Origin: Anderseniella sp039978075
GTDB taxonomy: Bacteria; Pseudomonadota; Alphaproteobacteria; Rhizobiales; Aestuariivirgaceae
Direction of reading: 5' to 3'
DNA: 64,000 bases
Assembly: GCA_039978075.1 (NCBI GenBank)
Contig: JBDWCA010000003.1
Coordinates: forward strand, 186,001-250,000
Under the pieces are notes generated by a model. It was not told the DNA's origin, searched no databases, and saw nothing but the letters and a program-made list of their open reading frames with translations. Made by a program: the position numbers and the translations under genes. Position 1 is the first letter of the stretch. Each line of letters starts with the position of its first letter. This document shows, piece by piece, positions 23,023 through 32,297 of this stretch.

Positions 23023-24906
23023 TTGGAGGGGATGGTTTTCACATTTGAGATGGGCGTTGTGGTTGCGACGCTCGCCTTCACGATTTTCCTGTTTGTTTCC
23101 GAAATCATCCGCATCGACCTGGCGGCCATTCTGATCCTGGTTCTGCTGGGGCTGCTGAGTTATGTACCCGGGCTTGATACTCTCGCTGACCCGACCAGGC
23201 TATTTGACGGTTTTGCATCAAACGCGGTGATCTCGATCATCGCCGTGATGATTGTCGGAGCGGGCCTCGACAAGACCGGCATCATGAACAAGGTCGCGGC
23301 CACGATCCTGAAGCGGGGCGGCACCACCGAGGCACGGGTGCTGCCGATCGTGTCCGGCACCGTGGGTGTGATTTCGAGCTTTCTGCAGAATGTCGGTGCT
23401 GCAGCCCTGTTTCTCCCTGTTGTCAGCCGCATCTCAGCCAGGACGGGAATTCCGCCGGGCCGGTTACTGATGCCGATGGGATTTTGCGCGATCCTCGGCG
23501 GCACCATGACAATGGTCGGATCATCACCTCTGATCCTGCTCAACGATCTTATCCTGACGGCCAATGCAAACCTGTCTCCTGAGCAAAAGATGGAACCGTT
23601 CGGGTTGTTTTCGGTAACGCCCATCGGCCTTGCCCTGGTGGTGACCGGTATCGCCTACTTCCTGCTTCTGGGGCGCTGGGTGCTGCCCGGCGGCCAGACC
23701 AAGATGAACGTGTCCGCCGGTCAGGGCATGTCAGACTACCTTGAACGCGTCTACGGTCTGCAGGCCGACGTGTTCGAAGTCGACGTGCCGGCCAACAGTC
23801 CGCTGGTCGGGCAGCAGTTGGCCGACATCAATCTCAACAACAACCTGTACATCATCAGCACCTACTACAAGGGCAAGGTTTCAATGGTGCAGGTTCTGAC
23901 CGCCGAAATCGAGGCACCGTGCCGTCTCGCGATCATCGGCAAGAAATCCGTTGTGGCGAGATTTGCCGGCAAGAACAACCTGCGGATGCGGCCGGAACTG
24001 GATGTGTTCAGTGAGGAATTTGCCCTGACCAATGCCGGGATTGCCGAAGTTGTTGTACCTCCGGGATCAGGCGTTATCGGAAAGTGCCCGCGCGACCTTT
24101 TGCTGCGCAAGACCACAGGCCTCAGCCTGCTGGCGATTTACCGCGGCGAGGAAATCCTCAGTCATGTGGAAACCGAGGACCACGAGCCAACCGCGATTGG
24201 CCTGGTGGAATTTCAGGCCGGTGACATGCTGGTCGCCCATGTGAAATGGGACATGCTGACCCGGCTCAAGCAGGACCGTTCCTGGGTCGTTGTCACCTCC
24301 GATTACCCGCAGGAAGAGCTGCGTCCGCAGAAGGTCAGCTGGGCTCTGGGGTTCTTTTTGCTCTCCCTGTCGATGATCCTGTTTACCGACGTGCGCCTGT
24401 CCTTGTGTCTGTTGACCGGTGCAGTGGGCATGCTGCTGACCAGGGTGCTGAGCATCGACGAGGCCTACCGGTCGGTTGGCTGGAACACAGTATTCCTGCT
24501 GGCAAGCCTGATCCCGCTTGGCCAGGCAGTGCAGAACACCGGAACCGCCGCCTGGCTCGCCCAGCAGATCCTGACGATCCTTGACGGCTGGCCGGTGTGG
24601 TCGCTGCAAGTGGGCGTGGCAATCCTTGCAACGGTGTTCTCGCTGGTGATGTCCAATGTTGGCGCCACGGTGCTGTTGGTGCCGCTGGCAGTTTCAATTG
24701 CGGTGGCGGCAGGCGCCAACCCTGCCCTGTTTGCACTGACGGTGGCGATTTCGACCTCGAATTCGTTTATCATTCCGACCCATCAGGTCAACGCGCTGAT
24801 CATGGGACCGGCCGGCTACAAGGTAATTGATTTCGTCAAGAGCGGCGGCATCATGACCATCCTGTTCCTGATCGTCTCACTGGTCATGCTCAATGTTGTC
24901 TTCTGA
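23023..24906 (+). CDS. SLC13 (DASS) family permease with two central RCK_C/TrkA-C domains
   Basis: An inner-membrane transporter of about 627 aa. Membrane segments flank a cytoplasmic block (about 225-450) that holds two TrkA-C-like domains; each has the pattern of SPLVGQQLADINLNNN and SGVIGKCPRDLLLRK. The membrane part contains SFLQNVGAAALFLPV and SNVGATVLLVPLA, the two repeated SNT-type motifs of the sodium/dicarboxylate or sulfate symporters. Substrates in similar SLC13-RCK proteins include sulfate, sulfonates and dicarboxylates. A TTG at 23023 lies seven bases after GGAGG and is chosen; an ATG at 23032 is the alternative. It lies downstream of the NsrR-like gene. Confidence 0.9.
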   Translation: MEGMVFTFEMGVVVATLAFTIFLFVSEIIRIDLAAILILVLLGLLSYVPGLDTLADPTRLFDGFASNAVISIIAVMIVGAGLDKTGIMNKVAATILKRGGTTEARVLPIVSGTVGVISSFLQNVGAAALFLPVVSRISARTGIPPGRLLMPMGFCAILGGTMTMVGSSPLILLNDLILTANANLSPEQKMEPFGLFSVTPIGLALVVTGIAYFLLLGRWVLPGGQTKMNVSAGQGMSDYLERVYGLQADVFEVDVPANSPLVGQQLADINLNNNLYIISTYYKGKVSMVQVLTAEIEAPCRLAIIGKKSVVARFAGKNNLRMRPELDVFSEEFALTNAGIAEVVVPPGSGVIGKCPRDLLLRKTTGLSLLAIYRGEEILSHVETEDHEPTAIGLVEFQAGDMLVAHVKWDMLTRLKQDRSWVVVTSDYPQEELRPQKVSWALGFFLLSLSMILFTDVRLSLCLLTGAVGMLLTRVLSIDEAYRSVGWNTVFLLASLIPLGQAVQNTGTAAWLAQQILTILDGWPVWSLQVGVAILATVFSLVMSNVGATVLLVPLAVSIAVAAGANPALFALTVAISTSNSFIIPTHQVNALIMGPAGYKVIDFVKSGGIMTILFLIVSLVMLNVVF

Positions 24907-24936
24907 GCATATCCTTTCAAATGCCGGAGCACGACG

Positions 24937-25374
24937 ATGAAAATTGACGGCAACTGCCTGTGCGGCCACATCAGATACGAAGCGGTGATCGACCCTTCCA
25001 TGGTGGCCATCTGCCATTGCACGGACTGCCAGACCCATTCCGGCACAGCGTACGGCATAGTCGTGGGAGTTGTGGACCAGCAGTTCCAGCTTTTGCAGGG
25101 CGAATTGAAAGTCTACGCAAAGACGGCCGACAGCGGCACCATCCGGGCGCTGGCCTTCTGCCCTGAATGCGGCACGAGAATTCATGCCACCACGCCGGGA
25201 GACAACTCAAAGTTTTTTGGTCTTCGGGTGGGCACGATACGCCAGCGTGATCAGTTGAAGCCGACCGTGCAGGCCTGGAGCGGATCTGCACTGGACTGGG
25301 TTCATGATCTCAGCGCCATTCCGCGATCGGACCGGCAACCTGCATCAGGGAAGGCCTCTGACCAGTCTAGTTGA
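24937..25374 (+). CDS. GFA family protein (second copy)
   Basis: A 145-aa Gfa/CENP-V-fold zinc protein. Zinc ligands appear as GNCLCGHIRYEA, CHCTDCQTHSG and FCPECGTRIHA. It starts 30 bases after the permease stop and is probably in the same transcript. It is only distantly similar to the GFA protein at 3987, so the two are not a recent duplication. The function of the family is unsettled; glutathione adduct chemistry is one proposal. Confidence 0.88.
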   Translation: MKIDGNCLCGHIRYEAVIDPSMVAICHCTDCQTHSGTAYGIVVGVVDQQFQLLQGELKVYAKTADSGTIRALAFCPECGTRIHATTPGDNSKFFGLRVGTIRQRDQLKPTVQAWSGSALDWVHDLSAIPRSDRQPASGKASDQSS

Positions 25375-25442
25375 CTAGTTTGTGACAACCGCGAGCCGGT
25401 AGAAGCCTGTGCTAGACCTCTCCGCTGGCAACGGCAAGCGAT

Positions 25443-26330
25443 CTAATTCCAAATGCTTGCACTTCCAGAGGCCGGCTTGTTGGTTGCAATTGCAAACCAA
25501 CGCTCAAATTCTTTGTCAATTTCATCCTGACTGTGACCATATAAGACGCGGTCCAGTGATGAAACATAATCACGAAGCAGTTTAAAGATGTGCCGGGCTT
25601 CCGCTTCGTCCTTTGCCGCCCACATCGTCCAAGCAGACAGCTTGGCAGCCGGCTTCATCAGCCCACCAAATACTCGCCCGGTTTTCACGTCATATCCTAT
25701 GGTGCTGAATGCGCCCAACCAGTGCCCATCAAATGGGTAAGGTTTATTGGGCCTGTCCGGCGAGACTTTCAACCACGACCGATATGTCTGCACGATGAGC
25801 CTGGCTGTAAAATCGTCAATGAACTTTTCATAGACAGGTTGATAGAAATCCCGCGTTTTAACTGAAAAGTAGATGTTTTGCCGGGCGAACAGTGGTGACG
25901 ACCTGATGGCCGGAGCTCCCCAGGCCTTTTCCAGAACGGCCACATGGCGGGCATTCATGGCACCACGCCCATTTTTATCCATGTCGCTGGCACCAGCCCA
26001 CCGGATAACTATTGCTTCTGCAACTTTGCGGTATTCTGCGAACGGAATCCAGTAAGACCTGATAACCAGGTTCCTGATCATGCTGTGCAGGACCTCGTCC
26101 TGGGCAGCCGCATAGTGCAGATCTGGAAATCTTCCCCATCCCTTCATATTCGGCAGTTTGGCAATGTCCTCGGGAACCACAAAACCAAGAGGTTGGACAA
26201 ACGTGATTGAGGCGGGCTCCGATAACAAAAACGGATTGAAATACACACCGTGTTCGGCGCTGTATTCGAACGATACCATCATGACGCCGGCGCACAGCGC
26301 AGCAATAAACGGACTTCTGACTTTGGCCAT
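25443..26330 (-). CDS. Uncharacterised protein with N-terminal membrane or signal segment
   Basis: A 295-aa protein starting MAKVRSPFIAALCAGVMMV, a likely signal anchor or signal peptide. The body is soluble and rich in Trp, Tyr and Phe. Recognisable blocks are PMKGWGRFPDLHYAA-like, RWAGASDMDKNGRGAMNARHV and FGGLMKPAAKLSAWTMW. No family is recognised. A reading from 26399 adds 23 residues without hydrophobic character; the ATG at 26330 is preferred because it begins the signal segment and has an AGGTGG element. It is a lone minus-strand gene between the GFA and SnoaL-like genes. Confidence 0.55.
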   Translation of the reverse strand: MAKVRSPFIAALCAGVMMVSFEYSAEHGVYFNPFLLSEPASITFVQPLGFVVPEDIAKLPNMKGWGRFPDLHYAAAQDEVLHSMIRNLVIRSYWIPFAEYRKVAEAIVIRWAGASDMDKNGRGAMNARHVAVLEKAWGAPAIRSSPLFARQNIYFSVKTRDFYQPVYEKFIDDFTARLIVQTYRSWLKVSPDRPNKPYPFDGHWLGAFSTIGYDVKTGRVFGGLMKPAAKLSAWTMWAAKDEAEARHIFKLLRDYVSSLDRVLYGHSQDEIDKEFERWFAIATNKPASGSASIWN

Positions 26331-26440
26331 ATCCACCTGCTTCAAACCAAATTCGGGTTGGTACTGAATATAACAGATTGACCCCGGAAATTTGCTCACG
26401 CTGCCGAGTAAGGTTTCCAGACAGTTACTTGCACTGTTAT

Positions 26441-26803
26441 TTAGGCAACCGAGTATCTATCGATGGCCCAAAGCCAGGTCCCGTCACTTTGCCGTCGGGC
26501 GACCTCAGCGGTGACGCTGCCGTCAGGAAGATGGGTTGATGTGAGGGCCAGGTCTCCGCTGATGACAGCCGGACTCTGTTTGCCGGATGTAAATTTTTTA
26601 CCCGTTGCATTGAAATTTGAAAAAAACGCCCGAATTGCCGGCCTGCCAAACATCAATTGCCCCTCACCGCAATCGAGCACAGCATCGGGTTCATACAGCG
26701 CCGCCATTCCGTCGACATCGCCGGCCCACTGCCGTTCTATCAGCAGGCGTTCCAGATCCTGAGGGTCGCACGCCATTTCAAAACCTGCTTCATCAGTCAT
26801 CAA
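26441..26803 (-). CDS. SnoaL-like / NTF2-fold protein
   Basis: A 120-aa protein of the nuclear-transport-factor-2 fold. The signature is an N-terminal helix ending in LERLLIERQWAGDVDGMAALYEPDAVLD, where WAGDVDGMAALY is the typical hinge, followed by the strand FGRPAIRAFFSNF and the closing WLWAIDRYSV strand. Such proteins can be small isomerases, cyclases or cofactor-binding stress proteins. It lies downstream of the GlxA-type regulator on the same strand with about 90 bases between them. The substrate is unknown. Confidence 0.82.
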   Translation of the reverse strand: MMTDEAGFEMACDPQDLERLLIERQWAGDVDGMAALYEPDAVLDCGEGQLMFGRPAIRAFFSNFNATGKKFTSGKQSPAVISGDLALTSTHLPDGSVTAEVARRQSDGTWLWAIDRYSVA

Positions 26804-26894
26804 AGCACTCCTCTGGCAATGACATCACAACAACCACCGTTCTGAATTGCAGTATGTGCAAAACCCGATACATCTGATGCCTGCTGTCTCACAT

Positions 26895-27926
26895 TCAGTC
26901 CGGCGTCGCTGCAATCTGCGCGATGCGTTGAAATTTGCGGCGATAGGCAGCAGGAGGCAATCCGACCCGGCGCTTGAACACCCTGCGGAACGAGGCCGGA
27001 TCTTCGTATCCTACCGTGGCACCAATTTTTTCAATACCGAGGCTTTCACTTTCCAGCATCTGTTTTGCTTCTTCAATCCGGAGTGCCTGCACATAGTCGA
27101 TCGGTGCATACCCTGTGGCAGTGCGGAACCGCCGGGCAAACGTGCGCGCATTGAGGCCGGAACGTTCAACCATGCGCTCGACCGGATTTCCCTGAGCATA
27201 ATTGTCAGCAATCCAGCTTTGGCATTCAGAAATCGGGCCATCGGAGTTTTCCATGGGCCGGGTCATCACCGCATACGGCGACTGTCCCTCTGAATGGCCG
27301 GAGATCAAAAACACCTTGGCTGTCTCGATCGCCTGGGCCTGGCCACAGAACCGACTGATCAGAAAGATCGCGAGGTCGTGCCACGCACTCACACCGCCGG
27401 CTGTCACCACTCCGTCGGCGGCGGACGCCAAACACAACATGGAGTCGCTCTGGAAGCGCACTTCCGGAAAATTGCGCTGGAACATGTCACGGTACGCCCA
27501 ATGGGCCGTGGCGGCACGACCATCCAGCAAACCGGCCTCGGCCAGCAGTAACGAGCCGGAGCAGACCGAACTTATGAGTGTTCCGCGTTTGTGCATACGG
27601 CGCAACCAGGCAATTTCGCGAGGATACCGCCCTTTCGGCGAAGCATGGATGGATGTGTACATGTCACAAACAATAATTGCGTCGGGTGCGTCGATATCTT
27701 CAAGCGATGCGTGCGGAGCCACCGGGACATTAGCGACGCAGTGAAACGGCTTGCCCTCGGCTGTCACAATCTGCACGTCAAGCAACTCGCGGCCCGGTGA
27801 GCCAGTGGTCATGTCGAGATAAACTGCGCCAGCCGATACCAGAACGTCATAGAGCCCATACAACACTGATGAAGATGTCTCGGGCGCTGCGAGCAGCGCA
27901 ACAAGAGGTCTGGCAGATTGAGGCAT
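26895..27926 (-). CDS. GlxA-family AraC-type transcriptional regulator (DJ-1/PfpI plus HTH)
   Basis: A 343-aa regulator with an N-terminal DJ-1/PfpI-like domain (about 5-190; nucleophile-elbow region SSVCSGSLLLAEAGLLDG, with the AHW segment following) and a C-terminal AraC/XylS helix-turn-helix (about 235-335; MVERSGLNARTFARRF and VGYEDPASFRRVFKRRVGLPPAAYRR). Relatives such as CdhR, GbdR and ArgR-type GlxA proteins respond to amines, amino acids or quaternary ammonium compounds. It is divergent from the FAD-oxidase and homocysteine methyltransferase genes, its likely targets. The shared gap contains TGCC-N8-GGCA at 27991-28006, a possible operator. Confidence 0.88.
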   Translation of the reverse strand: MPQSARPLVALLAAPETSSSVLYGLYDVLVSAGAVYLDMTTGSPGRELLDVQIVTAEGKPFHCVANVPVAPHASLEDIDAPDAIIVCDMYTSIHASPKGRYPREIAWLRRMHKRGTLISSVCSGSLLLAEAGLLDGRAATAHWAYRDMFQRNFPEVRFQSDSMLCLASAADGVVTAGGVSAWHDLAIFLISRFCGQAQAIETAKVFLISGHSEGQSPYAVMTRPMENSDGPISECQSWIADNYAQGNPVERMVERSGLNARTFARRFRTATGYAPIDYVQALRIEEAKQMLESESLGIEKIGATVGYEDPASFRRVFKRRVGLPPAAYRRKFQRIAQIAATPD

Positions 27927-28072
27927 TCGATATCTCCGTTGTCTGATTTGGTTCTATCCTGTCGAATTCGCCTCCCTGCCGCGTCCATTATGCCTTGGTT
28001 TTGGCAATTATACCACTGGCGCAGATTGCCCCCTCTCCTAGATTGATCACAGACAATTAATGGAGAAAACAT

Positions 28073-29470
28073 ATGAGCGACTTCAATTCAGCCACCAACA
28101 GCTTGCGCAGCAGGTTTCACGGAGAGATTTTCGTCGCCGAAGACAACGGTTACGATGCCGCGCGTGCTGTCTGGAATGCTATGATCGACAGGCGACCCAG
28201 ACTGATTGCACGTTGCCGCGAAGTTGGTGATGTGATCGACGCGGTGAAGTTCGCCCGCGCGCAGGGCCTGCCGGTCTCGATCCGTGGCGGTGCGCACAAT
28301 GTCGCCGGACATGCGGTTTGCGATGACGGGATCATGATCGATCTCTCCCTGATGCGCTCGGTAAGTGTCGATCAGGAAGCGCGACGCGCTGGTGTAGAAG
28401 GTGGTGCGATCTGGGCGGATGTGGATGCAGCAACCCAGCCCTACGGCCTGGCAACACCCGGAGGGTTGATTTCTGACACCGGGGTTGCTGGTTTGACATT
28501 GTCGGGCGGTATCGGCTGGATGCGCGCCAAGCATGGACTGAGCATCGACAACCTCATGGCAGCTGACGTCGTCGTTGCCGACGGCGAACTCGTGCACTGC
28601 AGCGATACGGAAAACCCGGATCTGCTTTGGGCATTGCGCGGCGGCGGTGGCAATTTTGGCGTGGTGGTGAAATTTGAGTTCGCCTTACATCCCATGGGTC
28701 CGGAGGTGATGTTTGCGGCACCGATCTATCCGCTCTCTGCGGGCCCGGAGCCTATCCGGTTCTGGCGCGACTTCGTCGCACGCAACAGCGACCGCGTGGC
28801 TTCTTTGTGCGAATTCTCCACGGCCGCCGAAGGCGAGGACTTCCCCGAGGAGTATTGGGGCAAAAGAGTCTATACGCTCGCCTGCGTCTACAACGGCGAT
28901 GCAGCCGAGGGCGAAGCCTTGTTGAAACCCCTGAGCGAGCTTGCTCCGTTAGCTACTGATTTTTCGGGTCGGATGAACTACGCCGATGTGCAACAACTTT
29001 TCGACACCCTTGTCCCGTTCGGCGACTATCGCTGCTACTGGAAGGCGCGCTATCTGTCGGACCTTTCCGATGAAATGATCGATCTGGCGATATCGAATGC
29101 CAAATCTGCACCATCGGACAATACGATTTCTTCCCTGTGGAACTTCGGCGGCGCCACTGCCAAAATTCCGTCTGATGCAACCGCTTTCGGGGACCGTTCC
29201 ATGGGCTGGATGTATTCGCTGGACGCCATTTGGCCGGATGAAGCCGATGACGGCAAAAACATCACCTGGTCGCGGGAAGGCTGGAATGCCGCGGAACCCT
29301 ATGCGCAGGAAGGGCGGGTTTATCTGAACTTCCCCGGTCATGGGGAGGATGGCGATGACCTGACCCGCGCGGCTTTTGGCGCCAACTACACCAGATTGGC
29401 CCGGATCAAGGCGAAGTACGACCCGGAAAACGTATTCCGATTCAATCAGAACATAACGCCAGAGGCCTGA
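28073..29470 (+). CDS. FAD-linked oxidase, berberine-bridge-enzyme-like (PCMH-type)
   Basis: A 465-aa flavoprotein oxidase. The FAD-binding domain (about 35-205) contains the SIRGGAHNVAGHAV segment; its His is the usual covalent-FAD site. GGLISDTGVAGLTLSGG and the GGGGNFGVV motif complete the domain. The C-terminus holds the BBE module, with NYTRLARIKAKYDPENVFRFNQNI. Related enzymes oxidise alcohols, sugars or alkaloid-like amines. It is followed one base later by a homocysteine S-methyltransferase homologue, so the two form an operon divergent from a GlxA-type regulator. Confidence 0.9.
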   Translation: MSDFNSATNSLRSRFHGEIFVAEDNGYDAARAVWNAMIDRRPRLIARCREVGDVIDAVKFARAQGLPVSIRGGAHNVAGHAVCDDGIMIDLSLMRSVSVDQEARRAGVEGGAIWADVDAATQPYGLATPGGLISDTGVAGLTLSGGIGWMRAKHGLSIDNLMAADVVVADGELVHCSDTENPDLLWALRGGGGNFGVVVKFEFALHPMGPEVMFAAPIYPLSAGPEPIRFWRDFVARNSDRVASLCEFSTAAEGEDFPEEYWGKRVYTLACVYNGDAAEGEALLKPLSELAPLATDFSGRMNYADVQQLFDTLVPFGDYRCYWKARYLSDLSDEMIDLAISNAKSAPSDNTISSLWNFGGATAKIPSDATAFGDRSMGWMYSLDAIWPDEADDGKNITWSREGWNAAEPYAQEGRVYLNFPGHGEDGDDLTRAAFGANYTRLARIKAKYDPENVFRFNQNITPEA

Positions 29471-29471
29471 G

Positions 29472-30431
29472 ATGAGCCCGCAAGCACAGTTTCCAACCCC
29501 TCATCCAGGCGAACTGTTCCTCACCGAAGGCGGAACCGAGACCGAAATCATGTACAAGCATGGTTTCGAGTTGCCTGAATTTGCGATGTTTACCCTGTTG
29601 GAGAACCCAAGGGCGGTGACAGCCATGCGGGATATGTTTCGCAGCCAGCTCGATGTTGCTGCGGAATTTGCGATGTCGATGCTGCTGACTGGTATAGATT
29701 ATCGCGCCAGCCCGGACTGGGGCGCCAAGCTGGGCTATTCACCGCAAGGGTTGGCGCAGGCCAATATCCAATCCATCCAGTTCCTGCGCGAGCTTGCCGG
29801 CGAATATGACGGCCAGATACCGCGCACCCTGATCGGTGGCATCATCGGCCCGCGCGGTGATGCTTACCAGTTGAACAGGACCATCACGGCAGAAGAGGCT
29901 GAGGACTACCACAGCGTACAACTGGCAACACTGAAACAGGCCGGGGTGGATTTCGCCTGCGCAGCGACATTTAACAATATTCCGGAAGCTGTCGGCGTCG
30001 CACGGGCTGCGAAAAAGATCGGTGTACCGTTGATTGTCTCGCTCACTGTAGACAGCTCGTCACGTTTGAAGTCCGGTCCATCGGTGGCCGATGCAATCGA
30101 GGCCATAGACATTGAGACAGCCGATGCGGCGCCAGCCTCCTACTTGCTCAACTGTTCTCATCCAGTGGAGTTTGAACCGGCATTGAAAGCCGGTCCGTGG
30201 ACAAGCCGTCTGCACGGATTCCGTCCCAATGCTTCGAAAATGGAAAAAATCGCGTTGTGCAAGCTTGGCCATCTTGAAGAAGGTGACCCGGCCGAACTCG
30301 GCCGCCTGATGGGCGATCTGGCTCGGCGTTATCCACACATGAACGTCTGGGGAGGTTGTTGCGGAACCGGAGATACTCATCTGCGGGCGATCGCCAAAAA
30401 CGTCCGGCAGGCACGCGATAAGGTTGTCTGA
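29472..30431 (+). CDS. Homocysteine S-methyltransferase family protein
   Basis: A 319-aa TIM-barrel enzyme. It begins with a TEGGTETE-type strand and holds the zinc site expected for the family: a Cys in the NCSHP segment and the adjacent pair in WGGCCGTGD near the C-terminus. These proteins transfer methyl groups from S-methylmethionine, betaines or related donors to homocysteine. One base separates it from the FAD-oxidase gene. The pairing suggests degradation of a methylated amine or sulfonium compound, in which the methyl group is recovered as methionine (inference). Confidence 0.88.
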   Translation: MSPQAQFPTPHPGELFLTEGGTETEIMYKHGFELPEFAMFTLLENPRAVTAMRDMFRSQLDVAAEFAMSMLLTGIDYRASPDWGAKLGYSPQGLAQANIQSIQFLRELAGEYDGQIPRTLIGGIIGPRGDAYQLNRTITAEEAEDYHSVQLATLKQAGVDFACAATFNNIPEAVGVARAAKKIGVPLIVSLTVDSSSRLKSGPSVADAIEAIDIETADAAPASYLLNCSHPVEFEPALKAGPWTSRLHGFRPNASKMEKIALCKLGHLEEGDPAELGRLMGDLARRYPHMNVWGGCCGTGDTHLRAIAKNVRQARDKVV

Positions 30432-30442
30432 GATTCTTGATG

Positions 30443-30480
30443 AGACAACGCGCCACCTCAAAGGATGGCGCATTGTCTTT
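30443..30480. terminator. Hairpin between convergent genes
   Basis: Stem AGACAA(C)GCGCCA pairs with TGGCGC(A)TTGTCT around a 10-base loop, and a TTT run follows on the plus strand. It lies between the homocysteine methyltransferase stop and the end of the convergent hydrolase gene, so it may serve both. Confidence 0.65.
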
Positions 30481-30497
30481 GTATTGGTTCGCATTGC

Positions 30498-31475
30498 CTA
30501 CTTCGCATTGCGGTCCAGAAACCCGATCATGCGGCGGGCAATCCTGGTGCCGTATTCCTCGAGTGCGAAATGGCCGGTGTCGAGCAATTCAAACTCCAGG
30601 TTCTTCAGGTCTCGCTTGTAGGGATGTGCTCCCGCTGCCGGGAAGATGTGGTCGTTCTTGCCCCACATCAGCAGTGTCGGCACCTGATGCTTGCGAAACA
30701 GGGCTTGCCATTTCTCGTACTCGGGCACGTTGGTGCCGTAATCCAGAAACAGTTCAAGCTGCACTTCCTGGTTGCCCTTGCGGTCAAGCAGGTATTGCAC
30801 ATGCCAGTAGTTGTCCGGGTTGATCTGATCAGGCCGTTGCGTGCCGTGGGTGAACTGCCATTTGGTGGCGTCCAGCTTCAGAAAGCCGCGCAGTTTGTTG
30901 GCGTTTTCCACTGACGGGTCAGCCCAGTAAGCCTTGAGCGGGTCCCAGAACTCACCCAGTCCTTCTGCATAGGCGTTGCCGTTCTGGATAATGAAGCCCG
31001 ACACCCGCTCCGGGTGTTCGGCGAACATCCGGAAACCGACCGGCGCGCCGTAATCCATCAGGTAGACCGAGTAGCGATCGACCTTCCTGGCATCGAGAAG
31101 CCTGGTCATCATGCTGGCAAGATTGGCAAACGAATACTCGAAGTCTTCTGCAGCCGGCATGTCCGATGCGCCAAATCCGGGATAGTCCGGCGCTATCACA
31201 TGATAGTCTTTCGCCAGTTGCGGAATGAGGTTCCGGAACATGTGCGACGACGTCGGAAAGCCATGCAAAAGCAGGACCGTTGGTTTTGTCGGGTCACCGG
31301 CTTCGCGGTAAGCCACCTTGACGCCGTCAATCGTTTCGGAGCGAAACGCTATCTTCTCATGCTGGATGGTGACGACAGTATCGGCTGCATGGACCGGTGA
31401 CGGCAGCAATACAGGCGAGGCAAAAGACAATGCCAGGAGACTGGCGCCGATAAGAGATTTCAGGGAACGGTGCAT
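30498..31475 (-). CDS. Exported alpha/beta hydrolase, epoxide hydrolase/haloalkane dehalogenase-like
   Basis: A 325-aa hydrolase with a signal peptide (MHRSLKSLIGASLLALSFAS, cleaved near HAAD). The alpha/beta-hydrolase fold shows LLLHGFPTSSHMFRN for the oxyanion region, Asp as nucleophile in YLMDYGAPVGF, and His in LDTGHFALEEY. An Asp nucleophile, rather than Ser, is the mark of epoxide hydrolases and haloalkane dehalogenases. An AAGGAGG ribosome site supports the ATG at 31475. It is followed upstream by an FMN-protein gene on the same strand (66 bases). Periplasmic detoxification of epoxides or halides is inferred. Confidence 0.85.
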   Translation of the reverse strand: MHRSLKSLIGASLLALSFASPVLLPSPVHAADTVVTIQHEKIAFRSETIDGVKVAYREAGDPTKPTVLLLHGFPTSSHMFRNLIPQLAKDYHVIAPDYPGFGASDMPAAEDFEYSFANLASMMTRLLDARKVDRYSVYLMDYGAPVGFRMFAEHPERVSGFIIQNGNAYAEGLGEFWDPLKAYWADPSVENANKLRGFLKLDATKWQFTHGTQRPDQINPDNYWHVQYLLDRKGNQEVQLELFLDYGTNVPEYEKWQALFRKHQVPTLLMWGKNDHIFPAAGAHPYKRDLKNLEFELLDTGHFALEEYGTRIARRMIGFLDRNAK

Positions 31476-31541
31476 TTTGATGTCCTCCTTTCGAGGGCTG
31501 GTTTGATGAAACATCTGGTGATGTTCTTTCGGGAACGCAGG

Positions 31542-32171
31542 TCAGGAGCCTTGGCCAAGCGCGGTTTTCAGGTCTCTGTTCTGCTCCTGGAGACGGGCGA
31601 TCTCGTCACGAACCGGTTGCAATTGCGCTTCCAGTTCTTCAAGCGTCAGTCGTTGAGGAATGTGTTGTGGGCAGTTCCAGTCCAGCGCTTCGACGGCGAT
31701 GACGACGGCGCGCTCCGGCAGGCCGCGATAACCTTCATCCTTCAGTTGCCCGATCAGTTCCGGGTTCTGCCTGGCATCGACCAGTCGCGCCCTGCCCCAG
31801 ACCTTGAGGCGCCGGCGGTTGGGATAGTCAACCAGGATCAGGGAAATGCGATCGTTTTCGGAAAGATTTCCAACACTCAGATACTGTCGGTTGCCGCGAA
31901 AATCCGCATAGGCGATTGTGCTATCGTCAAGCACTTTTAGAAAACCGGCGGGACCGCCCCGGAATTGCACATAGGGCCACCCGGTCTCCGAAACGGTTGC
32001 CTGAAAGAAGCCGTCCATCCGGGAAATGAACTCCGCCTCGGCAGGGCCAATGCGGTCGCCACGATCTGCATCGGGATGCAGGAACTTTGCATAACCGTCA
32101 GCAGATCCTTGCTGTTCCTGCACCGCAAGAACCGACGGGGTGAAACTGATTTCTGCAAATGCACGTGACAT
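31542..32171 (-). CDS. Pyridoxamine 5'-phosphate oxidase-fold (FMN-binding split-barrel) protein
   Basis: A 209-aa flavin-binding protein. The split-barrel core runs from VSETGWPYVQFRGGPAGFL through IAYADFRGNRQYLSVGNLSEN to SLILVDYPNRRRLKVWGRARLVD, as in PPOX-class F420 or FMN proteins. A coiled-coil C-terminus (LEELEAQLQPVRDEIARLQEQ) is added. It lies divergent from a LysR gene and upstream of the epoxide-hydrolase-like gene in the same orientation. It is probably a redox enzyme under that LysR regulator; the substrate is unknown. Confidence 0.85.
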   Translation of the reverse strand: MSRAFAEISFTPSVLAVQEQQGSADGYAKFLHPDADRGDRIGPAEAEFISRMDGFFQATVSETGWPYVQFRGGPAGFLKVLDDSTIAYADFRGNRQYLSVGNLSENDRISLILVDYPNRRRLKVWGRARLVDARQNPELIGQLKDEGYRGLPERAVVIAVEALDWNCPQHIPQRLTLEELEAQLQPVRDEIARLQEQNRDLKTALGQGS

Positions 32172-32247
32172 GATGCACCTTTCGGTTGTCGACCGCCTGG
32201 TCGCTCGTTTTCGTTCAGTGACTTAGAAATAGTCCCTTTCAAAAAAC

Positions 32248-32294
32248 ATTAGAATTGGTGTAATATTGAATTATCTATTCCGATAAATGGAATA
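32248..32294. promoter_or_regulatory. LysR-type operator region between divergent genes
   Basis: Two symmetric sites lie in the 126-base gap between the flavoprotein and LysR genes. ATTA-N9-TAAT (32248-32264) has the T-N11-A geometry of LysR boxes. TATTCC-N7-GGAATA (32276-32294) ends three bases before the LysR start codon. Such paired sites are typical for autoregulation with divergent activation. Binding is inferred. Confidence 0.55.
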
Positions 32295-32297
32295 ATC

